A stretch of DNA of 64,000 nt from Holophagaceae bacterium (GTDB lineage: Bacteria; Acidobacteriota; Holophagae; Holophagales; Holophagaceae): positions 186,001 to 250,000 of the forward strand of contig JADJVL010000002.1 in NCBI GenBank assembly GCA_016710635.1, in the 5' to 3' direction. The notes beneath the pieces are model-generated. The model made no database searches. It was given only the letters and a program-made list of their open reading frames with translations, and had not been told where the DNA came from. Shown here piece by piece: positions 16,501 through 24,255 of this stretch (position 1 is the stretch's first letter; each line of letters starts with the position of its first letter). The position numbers and the translations under genes are program-made.

Positions 16501-17532
16501 GTCTGCCCCCAGGACGGGGCCGAACTGGGGGCGCCGCGCCTCATTCCCCGGCTGATCCAGGACCGCTACGAGCTGCGGCGGGTGCTGGGGGAAGGCGGCA
16601 TGGGCCTCGTCTTCGAAGCCCAGGACCTGCGCCTGGACCGGGAGGTGGCCCTCAAGCTCATCAAGCCCGAACTCTACAACATGCCGGAGATCCGGGGCCG
16701 CTTCCAGCAGGAGGCCCTGGCCCTGGCCCGCATCCACCACCCTGGCGTCATCGCCATCTACGACTCCGGCGAGCTGGAGGACGGTTCGGCCTTCCTGGTG
16801 ATGGAGCTGCTGCGGGGCCAGAACCTCGGGGACCTCATGCGCCGCTACGGGGCCGGCACGCCCCGCCAGGTGGCCCGCCTCCTGCGCCAGGGCGCCGCGG
16901 CCCTGGGCTCGGCCCACCGGGCGGGCCTCCTGCACCGGGACATCAAGCCGGAGAACTTCTTCCTCATCCCCGGCGAGGAGGGTTTCCAGACCAAGCTCCT
17001 GGATTTCGGCCTGGCCAAGACCTTTGGCGCCGAGGACGGCCTCACCCGCACGGGCATGGTGGTGGGCACACCCAACTACATGAGTCCCGACCAGCTCAAG
17101 GGCATGACCCTGGACGCCCGCAGCGACCTCTACGCCTTCGCCACCGTGGCCTTCGAGGCCCTCACCGGGCATCGCCTCGTCCAGCCCACGGCCCTGGCGG
17201 ACGTCTTCGTGGCCATCACCCAGGGCGACTTCCCGCCGCCGTCCCAGTACGTGCCCGGCCTGCCGGACCTGGTGGACCTGGCCTTCAAGGTGGCCCTGGC
17301 CACGGACCGGGAGGGGCGGCCGATGGACGTGGAGGCCTGGGTCGGCGCCTTCACCGATACCCTGGCGAGGATCGAAGGGGACCGGGCGGGCTGGCCGGAT
17401 CTGCTGACGGGCAGGGACGGCGCGCGGTTGTCCACGGATCCCACTTCCCTGGGCCAGGCCTCCAGCACGGGAAAGCAGGGCCTGCCCACGCCGGACGCCA
17501 ACACACGGCCCAATCCCTCCCCGGAGGGCTGA
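13549..17532 (+). CDS. Propeller sensor fused to a Ser/Thr protein kinase
   Basis: A 1327-residue membrane receptor. After a signal peptide (about 1-25) come a dozen or more propeller repeats with the pattern EGLPxNxVxxL...GRIWxGTxxGxxxF (about 30-650), as in hybrid two-component sensors. A Y_Y_Y domain (about 655-755) and a single membrane helix (about 762-783) follow. The cytoplasmic part has a short coiled coil, a GAF-like region (about 815-960), a four-cysteine zinc ribbon CPTCGRCY...CPQDG (about 972-992) and a complete Hanks-type kinase. The kinase has the Gly loop LGEGGMG (about 1011), ALKLIK, HRDIKPENF (about 1129), DFG and PNYMSPDQL. No histidine-kinase or receiver domain is present. 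The ligand and targets are unknown. The GAF-like assignment is the weakest part. Confidence 0.9.
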   Translation: MWNPRIVSPLPALLLGAGVLRAQAADPVRHALPAFRITTSQEGLPQNSIMSLDRDPAGRIWTGTQDGAAVFNGQRWRIHNMPDRSRSNFLRRVTVDGAGDPWAARQDGGLARFRNGAWERVPEAGEGRMNDVLAQGREVFAATPDAGLRHFDGGAWRNVRVADGLPSDRVLCLARDGTGRILAGTGGGLAVFEAGRWRRDEGLPAVAVGCLWGDLAGTARGLFRRTAEGWKEVPLPAELRAQRINAAVRTRTREGREVLWVGFDNAGLASFEEGQWRSFGPAQGLPSGTVWSLLPVEGADGTRALLVGTDGGLATLEFGLWRSFGRASGLADPSVYGLCLTEGPGLPRTLWVSTRSGGVAEFQGGRWKQHGTREGLPTPTVFALLEWPEAGGRRVLLAGTQGHGIWRYDGRRWSAFPAPEGLAKNGVRVLKRDADAQGAPRLWAISGDSGVWCLEGGRWTHLGVKEGLPTEHCHALAWTTGGRETWIGTENGGLVRMRKGQVQTFSTASGFPNNTVMSLLPLKIGDREWLLAGTEGAGLVYADPSVDPPRWQVLGEDAEGGLPNNTVYQLQGDAQGRIYAFTNRGVARLTPQVQADRLAFAVETFGAEAGLPSLEFNGGASMQDAQGRIWGGSVGGAVVFDPKEEVAPPPPARISLEAFTVNGAARPPEPASRFTYRERNLAFTFALPALPQGAALRFRTQLEGLEEKAGPWSLEPRREFPGLHAGAYALRVEAVDGYGRVVAPARWRFEVLPAPWRTPWAYGLYALILGGGAWLVVRARLKHLEKVNAELEGKVRERTREVEAQRNQIAALMQSAPRAQRDLASWAQEMAMDLCQSLQAQHIGLVTVAGDLVRPLGDSSFAIPSLEQLQKSFFTEPQRERRRERQNVATDRRLEQVIPVRGSAGEILGGLVVRGHFGWGDAERKLVGSFASQLGSMLELQQARKALHQARDLQAKTREAMLAKGVEPLQLCPTCGRCYGAAETVCPQDGAELGAPRLIPRLIQDRYELRRVLGEGGMGLVFEAQDLRLDREVALKLIKPELYNMPEIRGRFQQEALALARIHHPGVIAIYDSGELEDGSAFLVMELLRGQNLGDLMRRYGAGTPRQVARLLRQGAAALGSAHRAGLLHRDIKPENFFLIPGEEGFQTKLLDFGLAKTFGAEDGLTRTGMVVGTPNYMSPDQLKGMTLDARSDLYAFATVAFEALTGHRLVQPTALADVFVAITQGDFPPPSQYVPGLPDLVDLAFKVALATDREGRPMDVEAWVGAFTDTLARIEGDRAGWPDLLTGRDGARLSTDPTSLGQASSTGKQGLPTPDANTRPNPSPEG

Positions 17533-17625
17533 AGTCGGACCTGCCAGGCCGTTCCGGCACAAGCGGCCCTAGTGGATCGTCCCGGACAGCACGGGCCGCT
17601 CCACAACGGCCGCTAGAATGTAGGC

Positions 17626-19083
17626 ATGTCCGACGCCTTCCTACCTCCCTCAGACGCCGCCGAACTGGAGCGCTTCGAGCATCCCCTGGCCAGCCGCTAC
17701 GCCTCCAAGGCCATGGTGCGCCTGCTTTCGCCCCTCTACCGCCAGCGGGTCTGGCGGCGGCTCTGGATCGCCCTGGCGGAGAGCGAGCGGGAGCAGGGCC
17801 TGCCCATCACCGAAACCCAGCTCGCCGAGATGCGGGCCACCGAGGACGCCGTCGACCTGGAGGCGATCCTCGCCCACGAAGGGCGGCTGCGCCACGACGT
17901 CATGGCGGCCATCCACGCCTGGGGCGATCAGGCCCCGGCCGCCCGGCCCATCATCCACCTCGGCGCCACCAGCTGCTTCGTCACCGATAACGGCGACCTG
18001 CTGATCTGCCACGAGGCCCTGAAGCTCCTCCGCCGCCGCCTGCAGGGCGTCATCGCTTCCCTGGCCTCCTTCGCCGGCCAGTGGCAGGACCAGCCCTGCC
18101 TGGGCTTCACCCACTTCCAGCCCGCCCAGCCCACCACCGTGGGCAAGCGCGCCACCCTCTGGATCCAGGACCTGCTCCTGGACCTGACGGACCTGGATCA
18201 TGTGCTGGCCACGACGCCCACCCGCGGCGTGAAGGGCACCACGGGCACCCAGGCCTCCTTCCTCGAGCTCTTCGAAGGGGACGGCGCCAAGGTGGACGCC
18301 CTGGAGGCCCGCTTCTGCGAGAAGGTGGGCCTGCCGGCCATTCCCGTGAGCGGGCAGACCGCCACGCGGAAACTGGAGGACCGCATCGGCGCCGTGCTTT
18401 GCGGCCTCGCCGCCAGCGCCTCCAAGTTCGCCTGCGACCTGCGTCTGCTCCAGCACCTGAAGGAGGTCGAGGAGCCCTTCGAGAAGCAGCAGATCGGTTC
18501 CAGCGCCATGCCTTACAAGCGCAATCCCATGCGGTCCGAGCGCATCAACAGCCTGGCCCGCTTCGTCCTAGGCCTCATGCCCAGCAGCTACCAGACCAGC
18601 GCCACCCAGTGGATGGAGCGCACCCTGGACGACAGCGCCCACCGGCGCCTGACCATCTCCCAGGGCCTCCTGGCGGTGGACGCCATCCTGGTGCTCTACC
18701 AGAACGTGGCGTCGGGCCTGGTGGTCTATCCGCGGATGATCGAGGCGCGGCTGCAGCAGGAGCTGCCCTTCATGGCCGCCGAGGTGCTCCTCATGGAGGC
18801 CGTGAAGCGGGGCGGCGACCGCCAGGACCTCCACGAGCGCTTCCGCGTCGCCTCCCTCGAAGCCGGCCGCCGCATCAAGCAGGAGGGCCGACCCAACGAG
18901 CTGCTCGCGCTGCTCGCGGAGGATCCCGCCTGGGCCATGACCGAAGCCGAGCTGACGGCCCTGCTGGATTCAAAGCGCTTCACGGGCCGGGCCGGGGACC
19001 AGGTGCGAGCCTTCCTGGCGAAGGATGTCGCGGCGGCCCTGGCGGGACACGCCGCCGCCGAGGCCGAAGGCGTGCGGGTTTGA
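17626..19083 (+). CDS. purB: Adenylosuccinate lyase
   Basis: A 485-residue member of the fumarase/aspartase superfamily that releases fumarate from SAICAR and adenylosuccinate in purine synthesis. The signature GSSAMPYKRNPMRSE (about 290-304) is intact, and TTGTQASFLELF and LGATSCFVTDN contribute to the active site. The length fits the longer type of PurB rather than the 430-residue Bacillus type. TAGAAT lies 12 nt before ATG 17626 with no clear ribosome-binding site, so the message may have a very short leader. The Asd-like gene follows after 31 nt. Confidence 0.93.
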   Translation: MSDAFLPPSDAAELERFEHPLASRYASKAMVRLLSPLYRQRVWRRLWIALAESEREQGLPITETQLAEMRATEDAVDLEAILAHEGRLRHDVMAAIHAWGDQAPAARPIIHLGATSCFVTDNGDLLICHEALKLLRRRLQGVIASLASFAGQWQDQPCLGFTHFQPAQPTTVGKRATLWIQDLLLDLTDLDHVLATTPTRGVKGTTGTQASFLELFEGDGAKVDALEARFCEKVGLPAIPVSGQTATRKLEDRIGAVLCGLAASASKFACDLRLLQHLKEVEEPFEKQQIGSSAMPYKRNPMRSERINSLARFVLGLMPSSYQTSATQWMERTLDDSAHRRLTISQGLLAVDAILVLYQNVASGLVVYPRMIEARLQQELPFMAAEVLLMEAVKRGGDRQDLHERFRVASLEAGRRIKQEGRPNELLALLAEDPAWAMTEAELTALLDSKRFTGRAGDQVRAFLAKDVAAALAGHAAAEAEGVRV

Positions 19084-19114
19084 AGTTTCATTCGAACGGA
19101 TTGGAAGGAATGCG

Positions 19115-19939
19115 ATGTTGAAACTTGCCGTCATCGGCGCCCAGGCCCTCCTGGGACGCGAACTCATCGGGGGTCTCGAGCCCCAGGACTGCTCCGTGCT
19201 GCCCTTGGCGACGGGGACCCTGACCCGGGAAGAAGAGGAGGGCGACCTGGTGATGTTCGCGCCCATCCCTTCCCTGCTCGAGGGCCTGGACGCGGTGATC
19301 CTCGTGGACACGCCCCAGGACCCCGACCTGCTGGCCACCTTCCCGGGCCGCATCCTGGATCTGCGGGAGGAGGCAGACCCCAAGACCGCCGGGGATCCCA
19401 TGCCCCTCGCCGGGCTCTGGCCGCCCACGGTGCTGCGCTTCCGGGGCCGCCCGGCCCTGGAGCAGGTGCTCGCCATGCTCCCCACCCTGATTTCAGGCAT
19501 CGGCGCCATCTCCGGCACCCACCTGCGTTCCGTGGCCTGGCTCGGGGACAAGGGTGTCGAGGGGTTGTTGAAGCAGACCCGGGAAGTGATGAGCGGCGAG
19601 GATCCGGACACCGCCGCCCTGGGCTACCGCGCGGCCTTTGAAGTGGTGCCCCAGGCGCCCCGGGGGAACCTCATCGAAGTTCGCACGCCCACCTTCCACG
19701 GCGACCTGCTCATCCTCAGCCTCCAGGCCGCCGAAGGGCAGATCCTGGCCCTCAAGGAGGCCCCGGGCAGCGTGGCCTGGACCGACACGCCCCCCAGCTC
19801 CCGGGACGTCGCGGTAAACAGCAACCTGCAGGCCCACATCAGCCTCGCCGAAGGCGCCAAGAGCGCGCTCCTGACCCTGGGCTACGACCCCATCCTGTGG
19901 GGCGTGCTGCGGCCGACCCTGAGGCTGCTGGGGCTCTGA
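19115..19939 (+). CDS. Aspartate-semialdehyde dehydrogenase-like (USG-1 type) protein
   Basis: A 274-residue protein with a Rossmann start MLKLAVIGAQALLGRELI and a second part resembling the Asd dimerisation domain (FEVVPQAPRGNLIEVRTPTFHGDLL). True Asd is about 340 residues with an active-site cysteine in an N-C-S/T motif; I find no cysteine in that region (the only cysteine is in LEPQDCSVL near the N-terminus). It therefore looks like a non-catalytic paralogue of the USG-1 type. A GGAAGGA ribosome-binding site supports ATG 19115. The polyferredoxin gene follows after 4 nt. Confidence 0.65.
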   Translation: MLKLAVIGAQALLGRELIGGLEPQDCSVLPLATGTLTREEEEGDLVMFAPIPSLLEGLDAVILVDTPQDPDLLATFPGRILDLREEADPKTAGDPMPLAGLWPPTVLRFRGRPALEQVLAMLPTLISGIGAISGTHLRSVAWLGDKGVEGLLKQTREVMSGEDPDTAALGYRAAFEVVPQAPRGNLIEVRTPTFHGDLLILSLQAAEGQILALKEAPGSVAWTDTPPSSRDVAVNSNLQAHISLAEGAKSALLTLGYDPILWGVLRPTLRLLGL

Positions 19940-19943
19940 GGGG

Positions 19944-20582
19944 ATGCCGAAGAAGCTCGACGACCACCAGGACCGCGGGGACTTCTTCAAGTCCTTGGGC
20001 GCCCTCTTTGGCGGCTTCGTGGCGGAGCAGCTGGAGGAGGCGGTCACCAAGATCAGCCCCAAGCTGCTGAGGCCGCCGGGGGCCCTGGACGAGTTCGCCT
20101 TCCTGACCGCCTGCACCCGCTGCGACAAGTGCATCGAGGCCTGTCCCCAGGACAGCCTGCTGAAGGCGGGGCCCAGCGCGGGGCTGGGGCTCAACACGCC
20201 CTACCTCGAGCCCCGGGACGTGCCTTGCTATCTCTGCACTGAGCTGCCCTGCATCACCGCCTGCCCCGACGGTGCCCTCGTGTGGCCCAGGCGGACCCTG
20301 AAGGGCGGCGAGGCGGTGGAAGGCCCCCGCGCGGTGAAGATCGGGACCGCGCGGGTGAAGACCGAGCTCTGCATGACCTACGGGACCGAGGCCCAGCCCG
20401 CCCAGGCCTGCCGGACCTGCGTGGACCGCTGCCCCTATCCCGGCCTCGCCATCCGCATCGGGGACGCGGAGGACGGCGCCATTCCCCATCCCGAAGTGAT
20501 CGCGGACGTCTGCACGGGCTGTGGCCTGTGCGTCTTCGGCTGCCCCACCCCCGAACCGGCGATCGTCGTGGACAAGGCCTGA
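19944..20582 (+). CDS. MauM/NapG-type polyferredoxin
   Basis: A 212-residue iron-sulfur protein with four [4Fe-4S]-type cysteine clusters: CTRCDKCIEACP (57-68), CYLCTELPCITACP, CRTCVDRCPYPG and CTGCGLCVFGCPTPEP. This spacing is that of the MauM/NapG ferredoxins that pass electrons at the membrane. There is no Tat signal; the N-terminus is MPKKLDDHQDRGDFF, so a cytoplasmic location is likely. It starts 4 nt after the Asd-like gene and lies 61 nt before the molybdenum hydroxylase operon, so it may be an electron carrier for that enzyme. That link is inference. Confidence 0.85.
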   Translation: MPKKLDDHQDRGDFFKSLGALFGGFVAEQLEEAVTKISPKLLRPPGALDEFAFLTACTRCDKCIEACPQDSLLKAGPSAGLGLNTPYLEPRDVPCYLCTELPCITACPDGALVWPRRTLKGGEAVEGPRAVKIGTARVKTELCMTYGTEAQPAQACRTCVDRCPYPGLAIRIGDAEDGAIPHPEVIADVCTGCGLCVFGCPTPEPAIVVDKA

Positions 20583-20594
20583 GAACCATTCATT

Positions 20595-20610
20595 GCGCGG
20601 ATAGCCGCGC
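20595..20610. other. Small hairpin ahead of the molybdenum hydroxylase operon
   Basis: GCGCGG and CCGCGC (6-bp stem, loop ATAG) lie 12 nt after the polyferredoxin stop. A weak promoter-like pair, TTGCGC (from 20594) and TACGTT about 18 nt later, overlaps it. It could be a terminator or an operator; neither is certain. Confidence 0.25.
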
Positions 20611-20643
20611 CGGTGCTACGTTTGCACCCTTATCGGAAGATTC

Positions 20644-22884
20644 ATGGCGAAGCTGGAACAGGTCGGGCATTCCCGTCTCCGCAAGGAGGGCCGGGCGAAG
20701 GTGACCGGCGCGGCGATCTACACCGATGACGCCACCATGCCGGGCCTGCTCCATGGGGCCACGGTCCGCAGCCAGGTCGCCCGGGGCCGCATCAAGGGCA
20801 TTCATTTCGGCGAGGGCATCCCCTGGGAGGACTTCGTCATCGTGTCGGCGAAGGACGTCCCCGGCGAGAACCGGGTCGCCATGATCGTGCTGGACCAGCC
20901 CTTCCTGGCGGACACGCGGGTGAACCATCCCGAGGAGGCCATCCTGCTGCTGGCCCACGCGGACCGGGTGCTGCTGGAGAAGGCCCGGGCGGCGGTGACC
21001 GTGGAGATCGAGGAGGAGCCGGCGGTCTTCACGATCGAGGCGTCCCTGGCCGCGGCAACGGTGGTCTGGGGCGAGGACAACGTCTTCAAGAAGGTCTCCA
21101 TCCGCAAGGGCGAGGTGGACGCGGCCTGGGCTTCCGCCACCCACGTTGTGGAGGGCACCTATGGAACCGGGGCTCAAGAGCAGCTCTACATCGAGCCCCA
21201 CGCGGTGATCGCCAAGGTCACGGCGGAGGAGGGCGTCACCGTCTGGGGCTCCCTCCAGTGCCCCTACTACGTACACAAGGCCCTCAAGCACCTCTTCAAC
21301 GAGCCCGACGATCGGATCCGCGTCATCCAGATGGAGACCGGCGGCGGCTTCGGGGGCAAGGAGGACTACCCGAGCCTCATCAGCGGCCACGCGGCCCTGC
21401 TGTCCATGAAGGCCGGCGGGCGCCCCGTGAAGATCCTCTACGACCGGGAAGAGGACATGGTGGCCACCACCAAGCGCCACCCCTCGAAGACCCGCGTGAA
21501 GACGGCCTTTGACGCCGACGGGAAGATGCTCGGCCTGGAGATGGAGTTCCTCCTCGATGGCGGCGCCTACGTGACCCTTTCCCCCGTCGTGCTCAGCCGG
21601 GGCGCCATCCATGCCGCCGGTCCGTACTACTGGCCCGCCGTGGCCATCGAAGCCAAGGCCCTGGCCACCAACTGCCCGCCCCACGGCGCCTTCCGCGGCT
21701 TCGGCGCACCGCAAAGCCTCTTCGCCATCGAGCGCCACCTGGACGTGGCGGCGGCGCGCATAGGCATGGATCCGGTGGAGCTGCGCCGAAAGAACCTGCT
21801 GCGCATCGGCGATGTCATGGCCACTGGGCAGGTGGTGAAGGAGGCCGTGGACCTCCCCGGCATCATGGACCGGGCGCTGGAAAAGCTCGACTACCACGGC
21901 CGGAAGGCGCGCTACGCCGGGTCCAACGCCGGCACTGATCCCATCAAGCGGGGCGTGGGCTTCGCGGTCTTCATGCACGGCTGCGGCTTCACCGGCGGCG
22001 GTGAGGCCTACCTGGCCAGCGTGGCCGGCGTGGAAGGCACCGCGGACGGGAAGGTGCGCGTCCTCGCGGCGTCCACGGAGATCGGCCAGGGCACCAACAC
22101 CATGTTCAGCCAGGTGGTGGCGGAGGTGCTCCGCGTGCCCATGGACCTCGTGGAGGTGCAGCAGCCCGACACGAAGCTGGTGCCCAACAGCGGTCCCACG
22201 GTGGCCTCGCGCACCTGCATGGTGGTGGGCAAGCTGGTGCAGGATGCCGCCGTGGGCCTGAAGCAGATCATCATCCAGGCGGGCCTGCTGCGGGAGCCCT
22301 ACACGGCGGACGAGTTCCAGGCCGCCGTGGCCGCCTACGTCGCCGCCTTCGGCAGCCTCAAGGCCTACAGCCAGTACAGCACGCCGCCCCACATCGTCTG
22401 GAGCGACGAAACCTACCAGGGGGACGCCTACGGCACCTACGCCTGGGCCTGCTACGCCGCCGACGTGGCCGTGGACACCCGCACCTGCGAAGTGGCGGTC
22501 ACGGACTTCGTGGCCCTTCAGGAAGTGGGCCGCGTCATCAATCCCACCCTGGCCGAAGGCCAGATCGAAGGCGGCGTGGCCCAAGGCATTGGCTACGCCC
22601 TGTGGGAGAAGGTCGAGTGGCGGAACGGGCGCATGGCCAATGCCCAGATGACCAACTACATCATGGCCACCAGCGCCGACCTGCCGCGGCTGCGGGTGTA
22701 CTTCGAAGAGAACCCGAACCCCATGGGCCCCAGCGGCGCCAAGGGCATCGGCGAGCTGCCCATGGACGGCCCTGGCCCGGCGATCCTGAACGCGATCCAG
22801 GACGCCCTGGGCACCGACGCGCCCCGCGAGATCCCCCTGACCCCGGAGCTGTTGATGGACTGCCTGGAGGCCCGCCATGTCTGA
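20644..22884 (+). CDS. Xanthine dehydrogenase-family molybdenum subunit
   Basis: A 746-residue large subunit of a molybdenum hydroxylase. The N-terminus has KVTGAAIYTDD. The core has METGGGFGGKEDYP, PHGAFRGFGAPQS with the active-site arginine, and near the end GAKGIGELP with the catalytic glutamate. The CO-dehydrogenase signature VAYRCSFR is absent, so this is an XDH-like enzyme rather than CoxL; the true substrate (a purine or another heterocycle or aldehyde) is not determined. The gene overlaps the iron-sulfur subunit gene by 8 nt. The order large, small, FAD subunit, xdhC makes one operon. Confidence 0.9.
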   Translation: MAKLEQVGHSRLRKEGRAKVTGAAIYTDDATMPGLLHGATVRSQVARGRIKGIHFGEGIPWEDFVIVSAKDVPGENRVAMIVLDQPFLADTRVNHPEEAILLLAHADRVLLEKARAAVTVEIEEEPAVFTIEASLAAATVVWGEDNVFKKVSIRKGEVDAAWASATHVVEGTYGTGAQEQLYIEPHAVIAKVTAEEGVTVWGSLQCPYYVHKALKHLFNEPDDRIRVIQMETGGGFGGKEDYPSLISGHAALLSMKAGGRPVKILYDREEDMVATTKRHPSKTRVKTAFDADGKMLGLEMEFLLDGGAYVTLSPVVLSRGAIHAAGPYYWPAVAIEAKALATNCPPHGAFRGFGAPQSLFAIERHLDVAAARIGMDPVELRRKNLLRIGDVMATGQVVKEAVDLPGIMDRALEKLDYHGRKARYAGSNAGTDPIKRGVGFAVFMHGCGFTGGGEAYLASVAGVEGTADGKVRVLAASTEIGQGTNTMFSQVVAEVLRVPMDLVEVQQPDTKLVPNSGPTVASRTCMVVGKLVQDAAVGLKQIIIQAGLLREPYTADEFQAAVAAYVAAFGSLKAYSQYSTPPHIVWSDETYQGDAYGTYAWACYAADVAVDTRTCEVAVTDFVALQEVGRVINPTLAEGQIEGGVAQGIGYALWEKVEWRNGRMANAQMTNYIMATSADLPRLRVYFEENPNPMGPSGAKGIGELPMDGPGPAILNAIQDALGTDAPREIPLTPELLMDCLEARHV

Positions 22885-23389
22885 AAAAATGGCGCTGAAG
22901 CTCCAGGTGAACGGCGCGGAGCGCACGGTGCAGGCCTGGCCCATGGCCCGGCTCCTGGACGTGATCCGCGAGGACCTCGGGCTCACCGGCACCAAGGAGG
23001 GCTGCGGGGAAGGGGAGTGCGGCGCCTGTTCCGTCTTCCTCAACGGCAAGCTGGTGAACAGCTGCCTCGTGCCCGCGGTGCAGTGCAACGGCGCGAAGCT
23101 CGAGACCATCGAGGGCGTGTCGCCCACCTCGACGGATGGAGCCCAGCTCCATCCCGTGCAGGAGGCCTTCCTGCGCTGCGGCGGGGCCCAGTGCGGCATC
23201 TGCACGCCGGGGATGGTGCTGGCCGCCGTGGACCTGCTGAAGCGCTGCCCTGACCCGGATGAGGAGCAGGTGCGGGATGGGCTGTCAGGCAATCTCTGCC
23301 GCTGCACCGGCTACGTGAAGATCATCGACAGCGTGCTGGCCGCCGCGAAATCGGCTTCGCCGGATGGCGCGAAGGCGGTGGCGAAATGA
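22877..23389 (+). CDS. Xanthine dehydrogenase-family [2Fe-2S] subunit
   Basis: A 170-residue small subunit that carries two [2Fe-2S] clusters. The plant-type cluster ligands are in CGEGECGACSVFLNGKLVNS plus the next cysteine, and the second cluster is in CGGAQCGICTPGMV and NLCRCTGY. It moves electrons from the molybdenum centre to the FAD subunit. It overlaps its upstream neighbour by 8 nt and the FAD-subunit gene by 4 nt (ATGA), indicating translational coupling. The Lys/Ala-rich C-terminal tail is slightly longer than usual. Confidence 0.94.
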   Translation: MSEKMALKLQVNGAERTVQAWPMARLLDVIREDLGLTGTKEGCGEGECGACSVFLNGKLVNSCLVPAVQCNGAKLETIEGVSPTSTDGAQLHPVQEAFLRCGGAQCGICTPGMVLAAVDLLKRCPDPDEEQVRDGLSGNLCRCTGYVKIIDSVLAAAKSASPDGAKAVAK

Positions 23390-24255
23390 AGGGCGACGCC
23401 CCGGCCTGCGCCGTCCACACGCCGGCCACCCTGGGTGAGGCCCTGGCCTTCCTGGCCGCGCATCCGGACTGGCGGCCCCTGGCCGGCGGGACGGACCTCA
23501 TGGTCCCTTTCGCCGCCGGCCGACTGCCGGACTTCAACTTCCTCAACCTTGATCCCCTCCACGAGCTGCGGGGCATCGAGCTGACCAACGAGCACCTCAC
23601 CCTGGGCGCCCTGACGACCTACTCGGAGATCCGCTGGCACGAAGGCATCCGCGCGGCCTTTCCGAACCTCGTGCAGAGCGCCTGGGTCACCGGCGCCGCC
23701 GCCATCCAGAACCGGGGGACGATCGGCGGCAACCTCGTCAACGCCAGTCCCGCCGCCGACACGCCGCCCAGCCTCCTGGCCTATGGCGCCGAGGTGGAGC
23801 TGCGCTCGACAGCGGGCTCGCGCTGGGTGGACTACGACGCCTTCCACCTGGGCTACAAGCAGACGGCCCTGGCTTCCGGGGAGCTGCTCACGCGCATCCG
23901 GGTGAAGAGGCCCGTCCCCGGCGCCTTCCACTTCTACCGGAAGGTAGGCACGCGAAAGGCACAGGCCATTGCCAAGGTCTGCCTCGCGGGCTACGGGCGC
24001 GCAGAAAACGGCCGTGTGGCCGAATTCCGCGCGGCCTTCGGCGCCGTGGCCCCGGTGCCGAAGCGGGCCCTGGCGGCGGAGGCCCTGGTGCTGGGCCGCA
24101 GCGCCGCCGAGGTGGACCCGGACGCGGTGCGGGCGGCCCTGGCCGAGGACATCACTCCCATCGACGACATCCGCTCCAGCGCGAAATACCGGCGTTTCGT
24201 TTCGGAGCGACTCTTCGCTTCGATGCTGAAGGATTTCTTTGCCCACCTGGGTTGA
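23386..24255 (+). CDS. Xanthine dehydrogenase-family FAD-binding subunit
   Basis: A 289-residue medium subunit (CoxM/CutM type) that holds FAD. Family motifs are PLAGGTDLMV near residue 30 and NRGTIGGNLVNASPAADTPP near 110, both contacting FAD. The C-terminus has the CO-dehydrogenase flavoprotein domain ending SAKYRRFVSERLF. The ATG overlaps the stop of the [2Fe-2S] gene, and the xdhC start lies 17 nt inside this gene's end. Confidence 0.92.
   Translation: MKGDAPACAVHTPATLGEALAFLAAHPDWRPLAGGTDLMVPFAAGRLPDFNFLNLDPLHELRGIELTNEHLTLGALTTYSEIRWHEGIRAAFPNLVQSAWVTGAAAIQNRGTIGGNLVNASPAADTPPSLLAYGAEVELRSTAGSRWVDYDAFHLGYKQTALASGELLTRIRVKRPVPGAFHFYRKVGTRKAQAIAKVCLAGYGRAENGRVAEFRAAFGAVAPVPKRALAAEALVLGRSAAEVDPDAVRAALAEDITPIDDIRSSAKYRRFVSERLFASMLKDFFAHLG

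Noticed and set aside
13468..17562. Minus-strand open frame extending glyA to about 1777 codons
   Set aside because: It is antisense to the receptor kinase, is rich in Arg/Gly/Pro/His as expected from the shadow of a GC-rich gene, and the ATG at 13467 with AGAGGTG gives a full-length GlyA.
20644..24255. Aerobic carbon monoxide dehydrogenase (CoxLSM)
   Set aside because: The large subunit lacks the VAYRCSFR active-site loop, so an XDH-like hydroxylase is the better call.
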